From [Clostridium] ultunense DSM 10521 (GTDB lineage Bacteria; Bacillota; Clostridia; Tissierellales; Tepidimicrobiaceae): DNA of 64,000 nucleotides. The stretch covers positions 364,223 through 428,222 of the forward strand of contig NZ_AZSU01000002.1 of NCBI RefSeq assembly GCF_000511955.1, given 5' to 3'. The stretch's first letter is position 1, and each line of letters starts with the position of its first letter. The position numbers and the translations under genes were made by a program. Positions 25,948 through 34,300 of the stretch are shown here, one piece after another. The notes under the pieces are model-generated. The model had not been told where the DNA came from and did no database searches. It saw nothing but the letters and a program-made list of their open reading frames with translations.

Positions 25948-28208
25948 TGACTGAAGGAAACTACAAATATATAGGAAAATCTGTACCAAGACATGACGCT
26001 ATAGAAAAGGCTACTGGTAAAATTAAATATGTGGGAGATATGAAAGTGAATGGCATGTTATATGCAAGACTTGTATTAAGTCATGTAGCTCATGGGAAAA
26101 TAAAAAGTATAGATATATCAAAAGCCAAAGATTTACCAGGAGTAGTCGATATCTTTACCTATGACAATTCTCCAAAAATTTTATACAATGCTCATAAATG
26201 GATGTCAGGAATGGACGAAGTGCTGGATCAATACTTGTTTACAGATAAGGTAAGGTTTTATGGAGATAGAGTTGCTGCAGTTGTAGCTACCAATGACAAA
26301 ATTGCAAAAATGGCAGCGGATTTAATTGAAGTTGAATATGAGGTTCTACCTGCAATTATAGATCCAGAAACTTCGTTAATAGAAGATTCAATAAAAATAC
26401 ATGAAAGAGGAAATATTGCATTTTCAAAGACTATGGGTTACGGAGATGTAGATAAGGTCTTTGATAAAGCTTCATATATATTTGAAGATAAGATAATTAC
26501 TCCAAAGCAACATCATGCAGCTATGGAAACTCATGTAGCTTTAGCAATACCTAGTGGAGATATGATTACTATATATACTCCATGTCAAGTAGTATTTCAG
26601 GTTCAATTAATAGTATCTGAAGCATTAAATATTCCCTTAAGTAAAGTAAGGGTAATAAAGGCTCCTATGGGAGGATCATTTGGGGGGAAAGGACAGCCAA
26701 TAATTGAACCAGTGTGTGCTTTCTTAGCAAAAGAAACGGGACGTCCTGTAAGGTTAACACTAGATAGAACACAATCAATAATTGGGACTAGAACAAGGCA
26801 TAAAACTATAGGTACAGTAAAAACAGCAGTAGATAAAAAAGGGAAAATATTAGGCAGGGACTTAGATATAGTAATTGATTCAGGAGCATATCATACTAAT
26901 GCAAGTGCCATAGCTATGGCAATGGGCAAAAAATTTTTTAGAATGTATAAAATGGATAATGTTAGATATTCAGCTACATCGGTATATACAAATACTCCTG
27001 TTGGTGGGGCTTGCAGAGGATATGGTTCTCCTCAGCTCCATGCTATTACCGAATTAAATTTGGACAATGTGGCTAGAGGTATAAATATGGATCCTGTAGA
27101 ATTTAGACTTAAAAATTTAGTTCATCCATTTGATAAAGACCCTATGGGTGGTCCAGACTTGGGGAATGGACAAATAATAGAATGTGTTAAGAGAGGTGCA
27201 GAAGCTTTTGGATGGAAGGAAAAATGGAAAAGACCTAAGGATAGCGGTAGATATAGAAAAGGAGTAGGTATGGCGTGCGGAACCCATGGAAATGGATATT
27301 ATGGTGCATACCCTGATTTTATTACAATGGATATCAAGATGAATTCTAATGGGGAAGTTATATTAAATTCTGCAATTCATGATATGGGATGTGGTACAGT
27401 TACCATAATGCAACAGATTGTAGCCGAGGTGCTAGACTTAGAACTTAGTAAGATAACTGTATTAGAAGGAGATACATTATCTAGCCCCTATGATTCAGCA
27501 GGAACTCAAGCTAGTAGGGTAACTTATGTATGTGGCGGTGCTGCAAAGAAGATTTCAGAGATTCTTAAAGATAAATTTGCTAAATATAGTTCAAAAATAC
27601 TTAATTGCTATGAAGAAGATATAGTAATGGAGGGAGGATATATTTATAACAAAAACAAACCTGACAAAAAGGTAGGATATGGGGATATGGTATCAAATAT
27701 ATATCATCAATATTCGATGGATATGTCTGCTTCATATACCTACAGTTCTCCTGCAAATCCTGGAGTTTATGCAGCGAATTTTGTCGAGGTTGAAGTAGAT
27801 ACTTATACTGGTCTGGTAAATGTATTGGATATAGTTGCAGTACATGATATTGGTAGGGCGATAAATAGAGATTTTGTATATGGTCAAGTTCAAGGTGGAA
27901 TCCATTTAGGTTTAGGTATGGCTATATCTGAAAATATAGAATTAGATGAAAATGGAAGGATTAGTACATTAAACTTTAGTAACTATCACGTGATAAATGC
28001 ACCTAGTATGCCTGATGTAAGGATAATTTTGATTGAGGAAGAAGATGAATTTGGACCTTTCGGAGCCAAATCTGTTGGGGAGATTAGTGCTGTGGCAATA
28101 GCTCCTGCTACCTTGAATGCCATCAATAATGCTATTGGAACAAATATTTCCCAATATCCAGCTACACCGGAGAGAATAGTTGAGGCATTAGTGAAGACTA
28201 AAAAGTAA
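25944..28208 (+). CDS. Mo-hydroxylase (xanthine dehydrogenase family) molybdopterin-binding subunit
   Basis: A 754-residue catalytic subunit, complete. In order: hammerhead domain (ATGKIKYVGDM), HHAAMETHVALA, the cofactor loop GGSFGGKGQ, ACRGYGSPQ, GTQASRVTYVCGGA, VYGQVQGGIHLGLGMA and the catalytic GPFGAKSVGE near residue 710. The Glu of the last motif is the family's base. A YqeB gene lies two genes downstream and XdhC follows, both maturation factors for Mo hydroxylases, so it is plausibly a selenium-dependent enzyme acting on xanthine or a related purine (inference). It is clearly paralogous to the subunit at 414-2705 and to the dead fragment at 11461-11911. Translation begins inside the end of the FAD gene. 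Confidence 0.93.
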   Translation: MMTEGNYKYIGKSVPRHDAIEKATGKIKYVGDMKVNGMLYARLVLSHVAHGKIKSIDISKAKDLPGVVDIFTYDNSPKILYNAHKWMSGMDEVLDQYLFTDKVRFYGDRVAAVVATNDKIAKMAADLIEVEYEVLPAIIDPETSLIEDSIKIHERGNIAFSKTMGYGDVDKVFDKASYIFEDKIITPKQHHAAMETHVALAIPSGDMITIYTPCQVVFQVQLIVSEALNIPLSKVRVIKAPMGGSFGGKGQPIIEPVCAFLAKETGRPVRLTLDRTQSIIGTRTRHKTIGTVKTAVDKKGKILGRDLDIVIDSGAYHTNASAIAMAMGKKFFRMYKMDNVRYSATSVYTNTPVGGACRGYGSPQLHAITELNLDNVARGINMDPVEFRLKNLVHPFDKDPMGGPDLGNGQIIECVKRGAEAFGWKEKWKRPKDSGRYRKGVGMACGTHGNGYYGAYPDFITMDIKMNSNGEVILNSAIHDMGCGTVTIMQQIVAEVLDLELSKITVLEGDTLSSPYDSAGTQASRVTYVCGGAAKKISEILKDKFAKYSSKILNCYEEDIVMEGGYIYNKNKPDKKVGYGDMVSNIYHQYSMDMSASYTYSSPANPGVYAANFVEVEVDTYTGLVNVLDIVAVHDIGRAINRDFVYGQVQGGIHLGLGMAISENIELDENGRISTLNFSNYHVINAPSMPDVRIILIEEEDEFGPFGAKSVGEISAVAIAPATLNAINNAIGTNISQYPATPERIVEALVKTKK

Positions 28209-28330
28209 TAGGAAGTTATTAGAGCAAAAGTATGTATCGAGCTGGAGATAAATAGATATTATAGTAACGGTTTTACGATAAAGTTAAATTAATCGTGTAA
28301 TAGTATAAAAATATTTAGGGGGGTTTAAAA

Positions 28331-30364
28331 ATGACTCATAATCAGAATGTTTCAAAAGCTATGACCGTTAAGTTAACGGATATATTTAAAGAGTTACCTG
28401 AAATGCCTAATTTCATTGAAGGCATCAGGAGAGCTCCTAAAAGAGAATTTACATTAAATCAATCAGAAACTGAACTTGCTCTAAAAAATGCACTAAGATA
28501 TATACCAGAAGAATGGCATGAGCAATTAGCTCCAGAATTTTTAAATGAACTTTTAACAAGGGGTAGAATTTACGGATATAGGTTTAGACCTGAGGGAAGG
28601 ATAAAAGGTAAGCCAATAGATGAATATAAGGGTAGAACTATTGAGGGGAAAGCAATTCAAGTCATGATTGATAATAATTTAGATTTTGAAATAGCTCTAT
28701 ATCCATATGAACTTGTAACCTATGGGGAAACAGGGCAAGTTTGTCAAAATTGGATGCAATACTGGTTAATAAAAAGATATCTTGAAGTCATGACAGAAGA
28801 TCAAACTTTAGTCGTTGAATCTGGACACCCACTAGGACTATTTAAGTCAACCCCAGAGGCTCCAAGAGTAATAATAACAAATGGTTTAATGATAGGAATG
28901 TATGATAATTTACATGACTGGAATAGGGGGGCAGCCTTAGGAGTTGCTAACTATGGACAAATGACTGCAGGTGGCTGGATGTATATAGGGCCACAAGGTA
29001 TAGTTCATGGGACTTACAGTACCATATTAAATGCAGGTAGGGACAAGTTAGGAATTTCTGCAGATAGTGACTTGAGGGGACATCTATTCGTTACTTCAGG
29101 ACTTGGAGGTATGAGTGGAGCTCAAGGGAAAGCTGTAGAAATAGCAAATGGTGTAGGAATAATAGCAGAAGTTGATTATTCAAGGATTAAAACTAGATAT
29201 GATCAAGGATGGGTTAGCAAAATAATAGATGATCCTTATGAAGCCTTTAGATTAGCTCAAGAATATATGGATAAAGAAAAGACAATTGCAATAGCATTTC
29301 ATGGGAATATAGTAGACTTGTTAGAATATGCAGTAGAAAATAATATACACATTGACCTATTATCAGATCAAACATCATGCCATGCTGCATACGATGGAGG
29401 ATATTGCCCACAAGGTTTAACATTTGATGAAAGAACCGAAATGTTAGCTAATGACAAGGAAAAATTTGGTGATTTAGTTGATCAATCATTGACAAGACAT
29501 TATGAACTAATAAAAGCATTAGTTGACAAGGGAACATACTTCTTTGACTATGGAAATAGTTTTATGAAGGCAATATTTGATGCTGGTGTTACAGAAATAT
29601 GCAAAAATGGTATAGATCCTATAGACGGTTTCATATTCCCATCATATGTAGAAGATATCTTAGGACCATTGCTATTTGACTATGGATATGGACCATTTAG
29701 ATGGGTATGTTTAAGTGGTAAAGAAGAAGACCTTCTAAAAACTGACCAAGCAGCAATGGATTGTATAGACCCAAATAGAAGATTCCAAGATAGAGATAAC
29801 TGGATGTGGATTAGAGATGCAGACAAGAATAAACTAGTAGTTGGTACTCAAGCAAGAATTCTTTATCAAGATGCCTTAGGAAGAATGAACATAGCCCTTA
29901 AATTCAATGATATGGTAAGAAAAGGAGAAATAGGACCTGTTATGTTAGGTAGAGATCATCATGATACTGGTGGAACAGACTCACCATTTAGAGAAACTTC
30001 CAATATAAAAGATGGTTCAAATATAATGGCAGATATGGCAACACAATGCTTTGCAGGTAATGCAGCAAGAGGAATGAGTATGATAGCTCTTCACAATGGT
30101 GGTGGAGTAGGAATAGGAAAATCTATTAATGGAGGTTTTGGATTAGTTCTTGATGGAAGTGAAAGAATAGATAATATTATTAAAAGAGCTATACCTTGGG
30201 ATGTAATGGGTGGAGTAGCTAGACGTTCATGGGCAAGAAATCAGAATTCAGTAGAAACCTGTATTAGCTATAATGAAACAAGAAAAGGAATAGATCACAT
30301 AACATTACCATTCATACCAAATGAGGATATGATAAAAGATTTAGTAGTTAAAGCATGGAAATAG
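28331..30364 (+). CDS. hutU: Urocanate hydratase
   Basis: A 677-residue urocanase of the longer clostridial form. It is recognised by LVVESGHPLGLFKS, ITNGLMIGMYDN, YGQMTAGGWMYIGPQGIVHG (substrate and NAD contacts), GLGGMSGAQGKA (dinucleotide loop), YCPQGLTFDERTEM and the near-C-terminal RDHHDTGGTDSPFRETSN. It uses tightly bound NAD as an electrophile to hydrate urocanate to imidazolonepropionate, the substrate of HutI at 18634. A GGGGGG-rich ribosome site precedes ATG 28331 by eight bases. It is framed by the hydroxylase operon and yqeB rather than by other hut genes, which suggests mixing of histidine and purine catabolic genes. No canonical histidine ammonia-lyase is seen in the window. Confidence 0.96.
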   Translation: MTHNQNVSKAMTVKLTDIFKELPEMPNFIEGIRRAPKREFTLNQSETELALKNALRYIPEEWHEQLAPEFLNELLTRGRIYGYRFRPEGRIKGKPIDEYKGRTIEGKAIQVMIDNNLDFEIALYPYELVTYGETGQVCQNWMQYWLIKRYLEVMTEDQTLVVESGHPLGLFKSTPEAPRVIITNGLMIGMYDNLHDWNRGAALGVANYGQMTAGGWMYIGPQGIVHGTYSTILNAGRDKLGISADSDLRGHLFVTSGLGGMSGAQGKAVEIANGVGIIAEVDYSRIKTRYDQGWVSKIIDDPYEAFRLAQEYMDKEKTIAIAFHGNIVDLLEYAVENNIHIDLLSDQTSCHAAYDGGYCPQGLTFDERTEMLANDKEKFGDLVDQSLTRHYELIKALVDKGTYFFDYGNSFMKAIFDAGVTEICKNGIDPIDGFIFPSYVEDILGPLLFDYGYGPFRWVCLSGKEEDLLKTDQAAMDCIDPNRRFQDRDNWMWIRDADKNKLVVGTQARILYQDALGRMNIALKFNDMVRKGEIGPVMLGRDHHDTGGTDSPFRETSNIKDGSNIMADMATQCFAGNAARGMSMIALHNGGGVGIGKSINGGFGLVLDGSERIDNIIKRAIPWDVMGGVARRSWARNQNSVETCISYNETRKGIDHITLPFIPNEDMIKDLVVKAWK

Positions 30365-30383
30365 ATGGAGTAGGTGAATAACC

Positions 30384-31169
30384 GTGAATATGGTAGTCAT
30401 AAGAGGTGGAGGAGACTTAGCGTCAGGAATAGCTCATAGATTATTTATGGCAGGTTTTAAAGTAGTAATTTTAGAAATAGAAAAACCTTTAGCTATTAGG
30501 AGGACTGTATCTTTTAGCCATGCTGTATATAATGAAGAAATTACTATAGAAGGTGTAAAAGGAATATTAGCTAAGGATTTACAGGATATTAGGAAAATAT
30601 TAAAGGAAGGTCATATTCCTGTATATTTAGATGGTATGGGGCAGATAATCAAAGAATTAAAACCATTAGTAGTTGTGGATGCAATTCTTGCCAAGTCAAA
30701 TCTAGGCACTACTATTGAACTTGCTCCTATAACTATAGGAGTAGGACCAGGGTTTGAGGCAGGAGTAGATGTGGATTTAGTGGTTGAAACCAAAAGAGGA
30801 CATTATCTAGGGCAGGTTTTATATGAGGGGAAACCTGCCCCAAATTCTGGAATACCAGGAGAAGTAATGGGCTATAGAGAAGAGAGAGTTCTTAGAGCTC
30901 CGTGCGATGGAGTAGTTAAAGCTTTTTATAATATAGGAGATAAAGTGGAAGCAGGAGATATAATCTGTCAAGTTGGGGAAAAAAATGTTGTGGCCCAGAT
31001 TAGTGGTGTCCTTAGAGGTATAATAAAAGAAGGATTATTTGTAAATAAGGGATTAAAAATTGGAGATATAGATCCAAGAAATGTAATAGACCATGCCTTT
31101 ACTATTTCGGACAAGGCTAGAGCTATTGGTGGTGGTGTTTTAGAAGGAATACTCCATTTGATGAAATAG
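30384..31169 (+). CDS. yqeB: YqeB, selenium-dependent molybdenum hydroxylase maturation protein (copy 2)
   Basis: A 261-residue YqeB-family protein that begins with GTG 30384 after GGAGTAGGTG. It shows MVVIRGGGDLASGIAHRLF, the APITIGVGPGFEAG segment, SGIPGEVMGY and the C-terminal pair of swinging-domain-like repeats (GVVKAFYNIGDKVEAGD). It is similar end to end to copy 1, except that it ends with the expected VLEGILHLMK rather than the altered tail of copy 1. It lies 19 bases after hutU and precedes xdhC. Two YqeB genes for two hydroxylase operons suggest that each operon carried its own maturation set when it was assembled. Biochemistry of YqeB is unproven beyond its genetic link to labile-selenium hydroxylases. 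Confidence 0.9.
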   Translation: MNMVVIRGGGDLASGIAHRLFMAGFKVVILEIEKPLAIRRTVSFSHAVYNEEITIEGVKGILAKDLQDIRKILKEGHIPVYLDGMGQIIKELKPLVVVDAILAKSNLGTTIELAPITIGVGPGFEAGVDVDLVVETKRGHYLGQVLYEGKPAPNSGIPGEVMGYREERVLRAPCDGVVKAFYNIGDKVEAGDIICQVGEKNVVAQISGVLRGIIKEGLFVNKGLKIGDIDPRNVIDHAFTISDKARAIGGGVLEGILHLMK

Positions 31170-31198
31170 GGAATATTCAAAATAATCCATGATAAAAT

Positions 31199-31261
31199 TT
31201 AGAATGCTAGCTATTCTAATATAAATTTCATATAGCATTTTAGACTAGTTTCTTGTATAAT
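31199..31261 (+). promoter_or_regulatory. 21-base palindrome and -10 element upstream of xdhC
   Basis: TTAGAAT (31199-31205) and ATTCTAA (31213-31219) flank GCTAGCT, itself almost self-complementary. A TATAAT lies at 31256-31261, about 30 bases before xdhC. The palindrome has no T tract, so an operator is likelier than a terminator. Confidence 0.4.
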
Positions 31262-31293
31262 AATATATGAAAGGTAGATAAGGAGATAATTAT

Positions 31294-32121
31294 ATGATTG
31301 AAGATAGAAAAGTTTTATTAAAACTTAATAAATGCTTAGAAAAAAGCCAATCTGTAGCTACAATAACCATTATTAGGGTAGAAGGTTCAACACCTAGGGG
31401 TGTTGGGAGTTCCATGTTAGTAGATGGAGATGGTAATATATTAGAAGGTACAATTGGCGGTGGAGTTTTAGAACAAAAAGCAAGAAAAGATGCAATTAAT
31501 TGCATAAAAGAAAACAAATCCTCATTAATAGACTATAATCTAGATAGGGATTCAAAAACTGGCAATATTTTGCCTATGGCTTGTGGTGGTAAAGTGAGTC
31601 TATTTATTAAGGTATACAACTCCCGAGAAAAGTTAATCCTAGCAGGAGCTGGTCATGTGGCAGAAAGAATTGCTAAGATGGCTAATATACTAGGTTATTC
31701 CATTTCCGTTTTAGATAATAGAGAAGAAAGAGTAAATGAACAATTATTTCCTCAAGTTGAAAATTTAATTCTAGGCAATATAGTGGAAAATTTAAAAAAG
31801 ATGGATATAGACAATAATACTTTCGTTATAATAGTAACTCATGGACATAAATACGACCAAGATGTTTTAGAAGTAGTATTAAAATCCAGGGCTAGATATA
31901 TTGGGATGATAGGAAGCAAAAATAAGGTTAAAACTACTTTTAACAATCTTTTAGAAAAGGGCTGTTCAAAGGAAGAATTATCAAAGGTTTATAGTCCCAT
32001 AGGGTTAGATTTAGGAGGAGAAACTCCCGAAGAAATCGCTTTATCCATTATGGCAGAGATACAAGCAGTAAAATATGGGAAAGATGTACCTCACCTTTAT
32101 AAAAGCAGGTGGGAATTTTGA
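31294..32121 (+). CDS. xdhC: XdhC/CoxI-family Mo-hydroxylase maturation factor
   Basis: A 275-residue protein with the XdhC_CoxI N-terminal domain (VEGSTPRGVGSSMLV, GTIGGGVLEQ with its conserved Gly and Glu) and the C-terminal Rossmann domain (LILAGAGHVAERIAKMA, VTHGHKYDQDVLE, IGMIGSKNKV). In relatives XdhC binds the Mo cofactor, promotes its sulfuration and delivers it to the apo-hydroxylase. MACGGKVSLFIK holds a conserved Cys (about residue 98) associated with cofactor handling. An AGGAG site precedes ATG 31294. The gene ends inside the start codon of the ModE-like regulator (TTGA), linking cofactor delivery with molybdenum sensing. It is preceded by a 21-base palindrome that may be its operator. 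Confidence 0.93.
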   Translation: MIEDRKVLLKLNKCLEKSQSVATITIIRVEGSTPRGVGSSMLVDGDGNILEGTIGGGVLEQKARKDAINCIKENKSSLIDYNLDRDSKTGNILPMACGGKVSLFIKVYNSREKLILAGAGHVAERIAKMANILGYSISVLDNREERVNEQLFPQVENLILGNIVENLKKMDIDNNTFVIIVTHGHKYDQDVLEVVLKSRARYIGMIGSKNKVKTTFNNLLEKGCSKEELSKVYSPIGLDLGGETPEEIALSIMAEIQAVKYGKDVPHLYKSRWEF

Positions 32122-32453
32122 AATTAGAAAGTAGATTTTGGATAGTACAAAATGGGGAGAAAGTTTTTGGAAGAGGACCTTGTATATTACTGAAAACCAT
32201 AGATAGATTTGGAAGTTTAAATAAGGCTGCAAAGGAATTAGATATGTCTTATAGCAAGGCCTGGTCTATTATAAATAGGGCAGAAAGGGCTTTAGGATAT
32301 TCCTTTTTAGAAAGGGAAACAGGTGGTATTGATGGAGGGGGGTCCTACTTAACCGTTGAGGGAAAGGCAATAGTAAAGGCATATGAAGGATTTTGTAAAG
32401 AAGCAGAGGAATCAGTAGAAGAAATCTTCAAAAAATATTTTAAGGATATTTAA
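32118..32453 (+). CDS. ModE-like winged-helix molybdate regulator (DNA-binding domain only)
   Basis: A 111-residue protein matching the N-terminal LysR-like winged helix of ModE: GPCILLKTIDRFGSLNKAAK, then ELDMSYSKAWSIINRAERAL, then YSFLERETGGIDGGGSYLT. The last segment is the typical wing with its Gly-rich G-G-x-x-G-G-G-S. Full-length ModE has two extra molbindin domains that bind molybdate; they are absent here, so sensing must be done by another partner or the protein responds differently. TTG 32118 is the probable start, overlapping the xdhC stop (TTGA), with AGGTGG seven bases ahead. It lies directly before a metal-type ABC importer, and a palindrome-like site follows it. Control of Mo or W supply is a good inference from position. 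Confidence 0.85.
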   Translation: MKLESRFWIVQNGEKVFGRGPCILLKTIDRFGSLNKAAKELDMSYSKAWSIINRAERALGYSFLERETGGIDGGGSYLTVEGKAIVKAYEGFCKEAEESVEEIFKKYFKDI

Positions 32454-32465
32454 TTTTTTTGAAAG

Positions 32466-32489
32466 CGTTATATTAATAAAAGAATATCG
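32466..32489 (+). promoter_or_regulatory. Candidate ModE-type operator
   Basis: CGTTATATT (32466-32474), eight bases, then AATATCG (32483-32489). The halves are related by an imperfect inverted repeat and resemble the AT-rich C-G-T-T-A-T-A-T type half-sites known for ModE. It lies between the ModE-like gene and the importer it would control. Confidence 0.4.
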
Positions 32490-32506
32490 ATGAAGGGGCA
32501 GATTTT

Positions 32507-33517
32507 ATGAAAAACATAGTAAATATAAGGAGATTTTTATGGGGATTACTAATATTTGTTTTTCTCCTATCTTTTGCCATTGGAAGATATCCTATAGATA
32601 TGGAGACTTTAATAAAAGTTCTTTTATCTAAGGTTTTTACTATAGATAAAACTTGGTCTGATACTGTAGAAACTATAGTTTTTAGGGTCAGACTTCCTAG
32701 AATATTAGCTGCAATGTTGGTAGGAGGATCCCTCTCCTTATCTGGGGCAGTATATCAAGGAATGTTTAAAAACCCATTAGTATCCCCTGATATACTGGGA
32801 GTCTCTGCTGGTGCCGCCTTTGGAGCTGCTTTAGCCATATTTTTATCTTTTAATACGGTAGGAATACAAATATCAGCTTTCTTATTCGGCATATTAGGGG
32901 TAGCTTTAGTTTATCTAATTAGTATAAAAGTAAAAGAAGATCCTTTAATTTCGCTCGTCATTATCGGTATATTAGTAGGCTCCATATTCACGTCTCTTAC
33001 TTCAATAATAAAATATATTGCTGATACAGAGGACAAACTACCTACAATAACCTTTTGGCTAATGGGAAGTTTATCTGGAATTTTACCTAAAGACGTTAAA
33101 AGGGTATTCGTTCCTATCTTAGTAGGGATAGTACCTTTATACCTACTAAGATGGAAACTAAACGTACTTTCCTTAGATGAAGATGAGGCTAAGACTTTAG
33201 GTCTTGATACAGGAAGGACTAGGATAATAGTAATAATCTGTTCTACTCTTATGACAGCGGCTTCTGTTTCCATTAGTGGTGTAATAGGCTGGATAGGCCT
33301 TGTAATTCCTCATTTAGGGAGGATATTAGTAGGCCCTGATTATAGGATTTTAGTGCCTATAACCATATTATTAGGCAGTACATATCTATTGATAATAGAT
33401 AATATAGCAAGGGCATTTACAACAGTAGAAATTCCTCTAGGGATACTTACTTCCCTTATAGGAGCCCCCTTTTTCATATTTTTATTATTAAATAAGGGAA
33501 GGAGTTGGAATAGATGA
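32507..33517 (+). CDS. FecCD/BtuC-type ABC permease, probably molybdate/tungstate (MolB-like)
   Basis: A 336-residue permease with about nine or ten membrane helices. Family marks are RVRLPRILAAMLVGGSLSLS followed by GAVYQGMFKNPLVSPD, GVSAGAAFGAALA, and the cytoplasmic coupling loop around DEDEAKTLGLDTGRTR with GVIGWIGLVIPHLGR later. These importers usually carry siderophores, haem or cobalamin, but MolBCA of Haemophilus shows that some take molybdate or tungstate. The ModE-like gene, a possible ModE site and Mo-hydroxylase accessory genes just upstream support that choice here. The ATP-binding gene starts at 33514, overlapping the stop by four bases. Iron or cobalamin remains the alternative. 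Confidence 0.85.
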   Translation: MKNIVNIRRFLWGLLIFVFLLSFAIGRYPIDMETLIKVLLSKVFTIDKTWSDTVETIVFRVRLPRILAAMLVGGSLSLSGAVYQGMFKNPLVSPDILGVSAGAAFGAALAIFLSFNTVGIQISAFLFGILGVALVYLISIKVKEDPLISLVIIGILVGSIFTSLTSIIKYIADTEDKLPTITFWLMGSLSGILPKDVKRVFVPILVGIVPLYLLRWKLNVLSLDEDEAKTLGLDTGRTRIIVIICSTLMTAASVSISGVIGWIGLVIPHLGRILVGPDYRILVPITILLGSTYLLIIDNIARAFTTVEIPLGILTSLIGAPFFIFLLLNKGRSWNR

Positions 33518-34287
33518 TAAAGGTTAAAGGATTGACTTGTGGCTATGGTGATAAAACTATTTTAAAAGATGTAAGCTTTACTGGTAACTCCGGAGATATT
33601 ATCTGTATACTAGGACCAAATGGGTCGGGTAAATCCACTTTAATTAAGACAATTCTAGGCCTATTAAAACCCTTTGAAGGCCAGGTATTAATAGATAATG
33701 AGGATATTAAAAATTGGAATTGGAGAAAAAGAGCAAATAAGATTAGCTATATCCCTCAATCCTTTAGTTCTACTTTTCAATATAAGGTTAAGGATATAGT
33801 CTTAATGGGAAGAAATTCTTATCTAAGACTTATTTCTTCTCCCTCTAAGAAAGATGAACAAATTGCAGAAGAAGCCATGGAAAAACTCAAAATTTTACAT
33901 CTTAAGGACAAGATATACTCTCAATTAAGTGGTGGGGAAAGACAATTGGTAAAAATAGCTCAGGCCTTAGCCCAGCAATCTGAAATTATAATTATGGATG
34001 AACCGACTAACAATTTGGATTTTAGCAACCAAATAGTTATGCTAGGATATTTGAAGGAATGGATAAGGGAAGGAGTTACCGTCATAATGGCTACCCACTG
34101 TCCTGAACATGCTTTTTTATATGGAACGAAAGCTCTATTAGTAAAGGATGAAAAGGTAGTAGAAATAGATAATCCAAAGGAGAATTTAAAAGAAAAGAAA
34201 TTAAGAGAACTATATAATGTGGATTTAAAAATTATAGAAATAGATTTAAAAGATAAAGCTAGCAAAATATGCATACCTGTATTTTGA
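33514..34287 (+). CDS. ABC transporter ATP-binding protein (FecE/MolC-like)
   Basis: A 257-residue nucleotide-binding subunit. Walker A is GPNGSGKSTLIK (residues 34-45), the Q-loop sits at ISYIPQSFSS, the ABC signature is LSGGERQLVKIAQAL, and Walker B ends IIIMDEPTNNLD, followed by the switch His in ATHCPEH. It would power the permease encoded immediately before it (ATGA-type overlap) together with the lipoprotein after it. The C-terminal extension after the catalytic core is short. The conserved spacing of all five motifs suggests a working ATPase. The substrate follows from the context, as discussed for the permease. Confidence 0.92.
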   Translation: MIKVKGLTCGYGDKTILKDVSFTGNSGDIICILGPNGSGKSTLIKTILGLLKPFEGQVLIDNEDIKNWNWRKRANKISYIPQSFSSTFQYKVKDIVLMGRNSYLRLISSPSKKDEQIAEEAMEKLKILHLKDKIYSQLSGGERQLVKIAQALAQQSEIIIMDEPTNNLDFSNQIVMLGYLKEWIREGVTVIMATHCPEHAFLYGTKALLVKDEKVVEIDNPKENLKEKKLRELYNVDLKIIEIDLKDKASKICIPVF

Positions 34288-34300
34288 AAGGAGGAATAAT

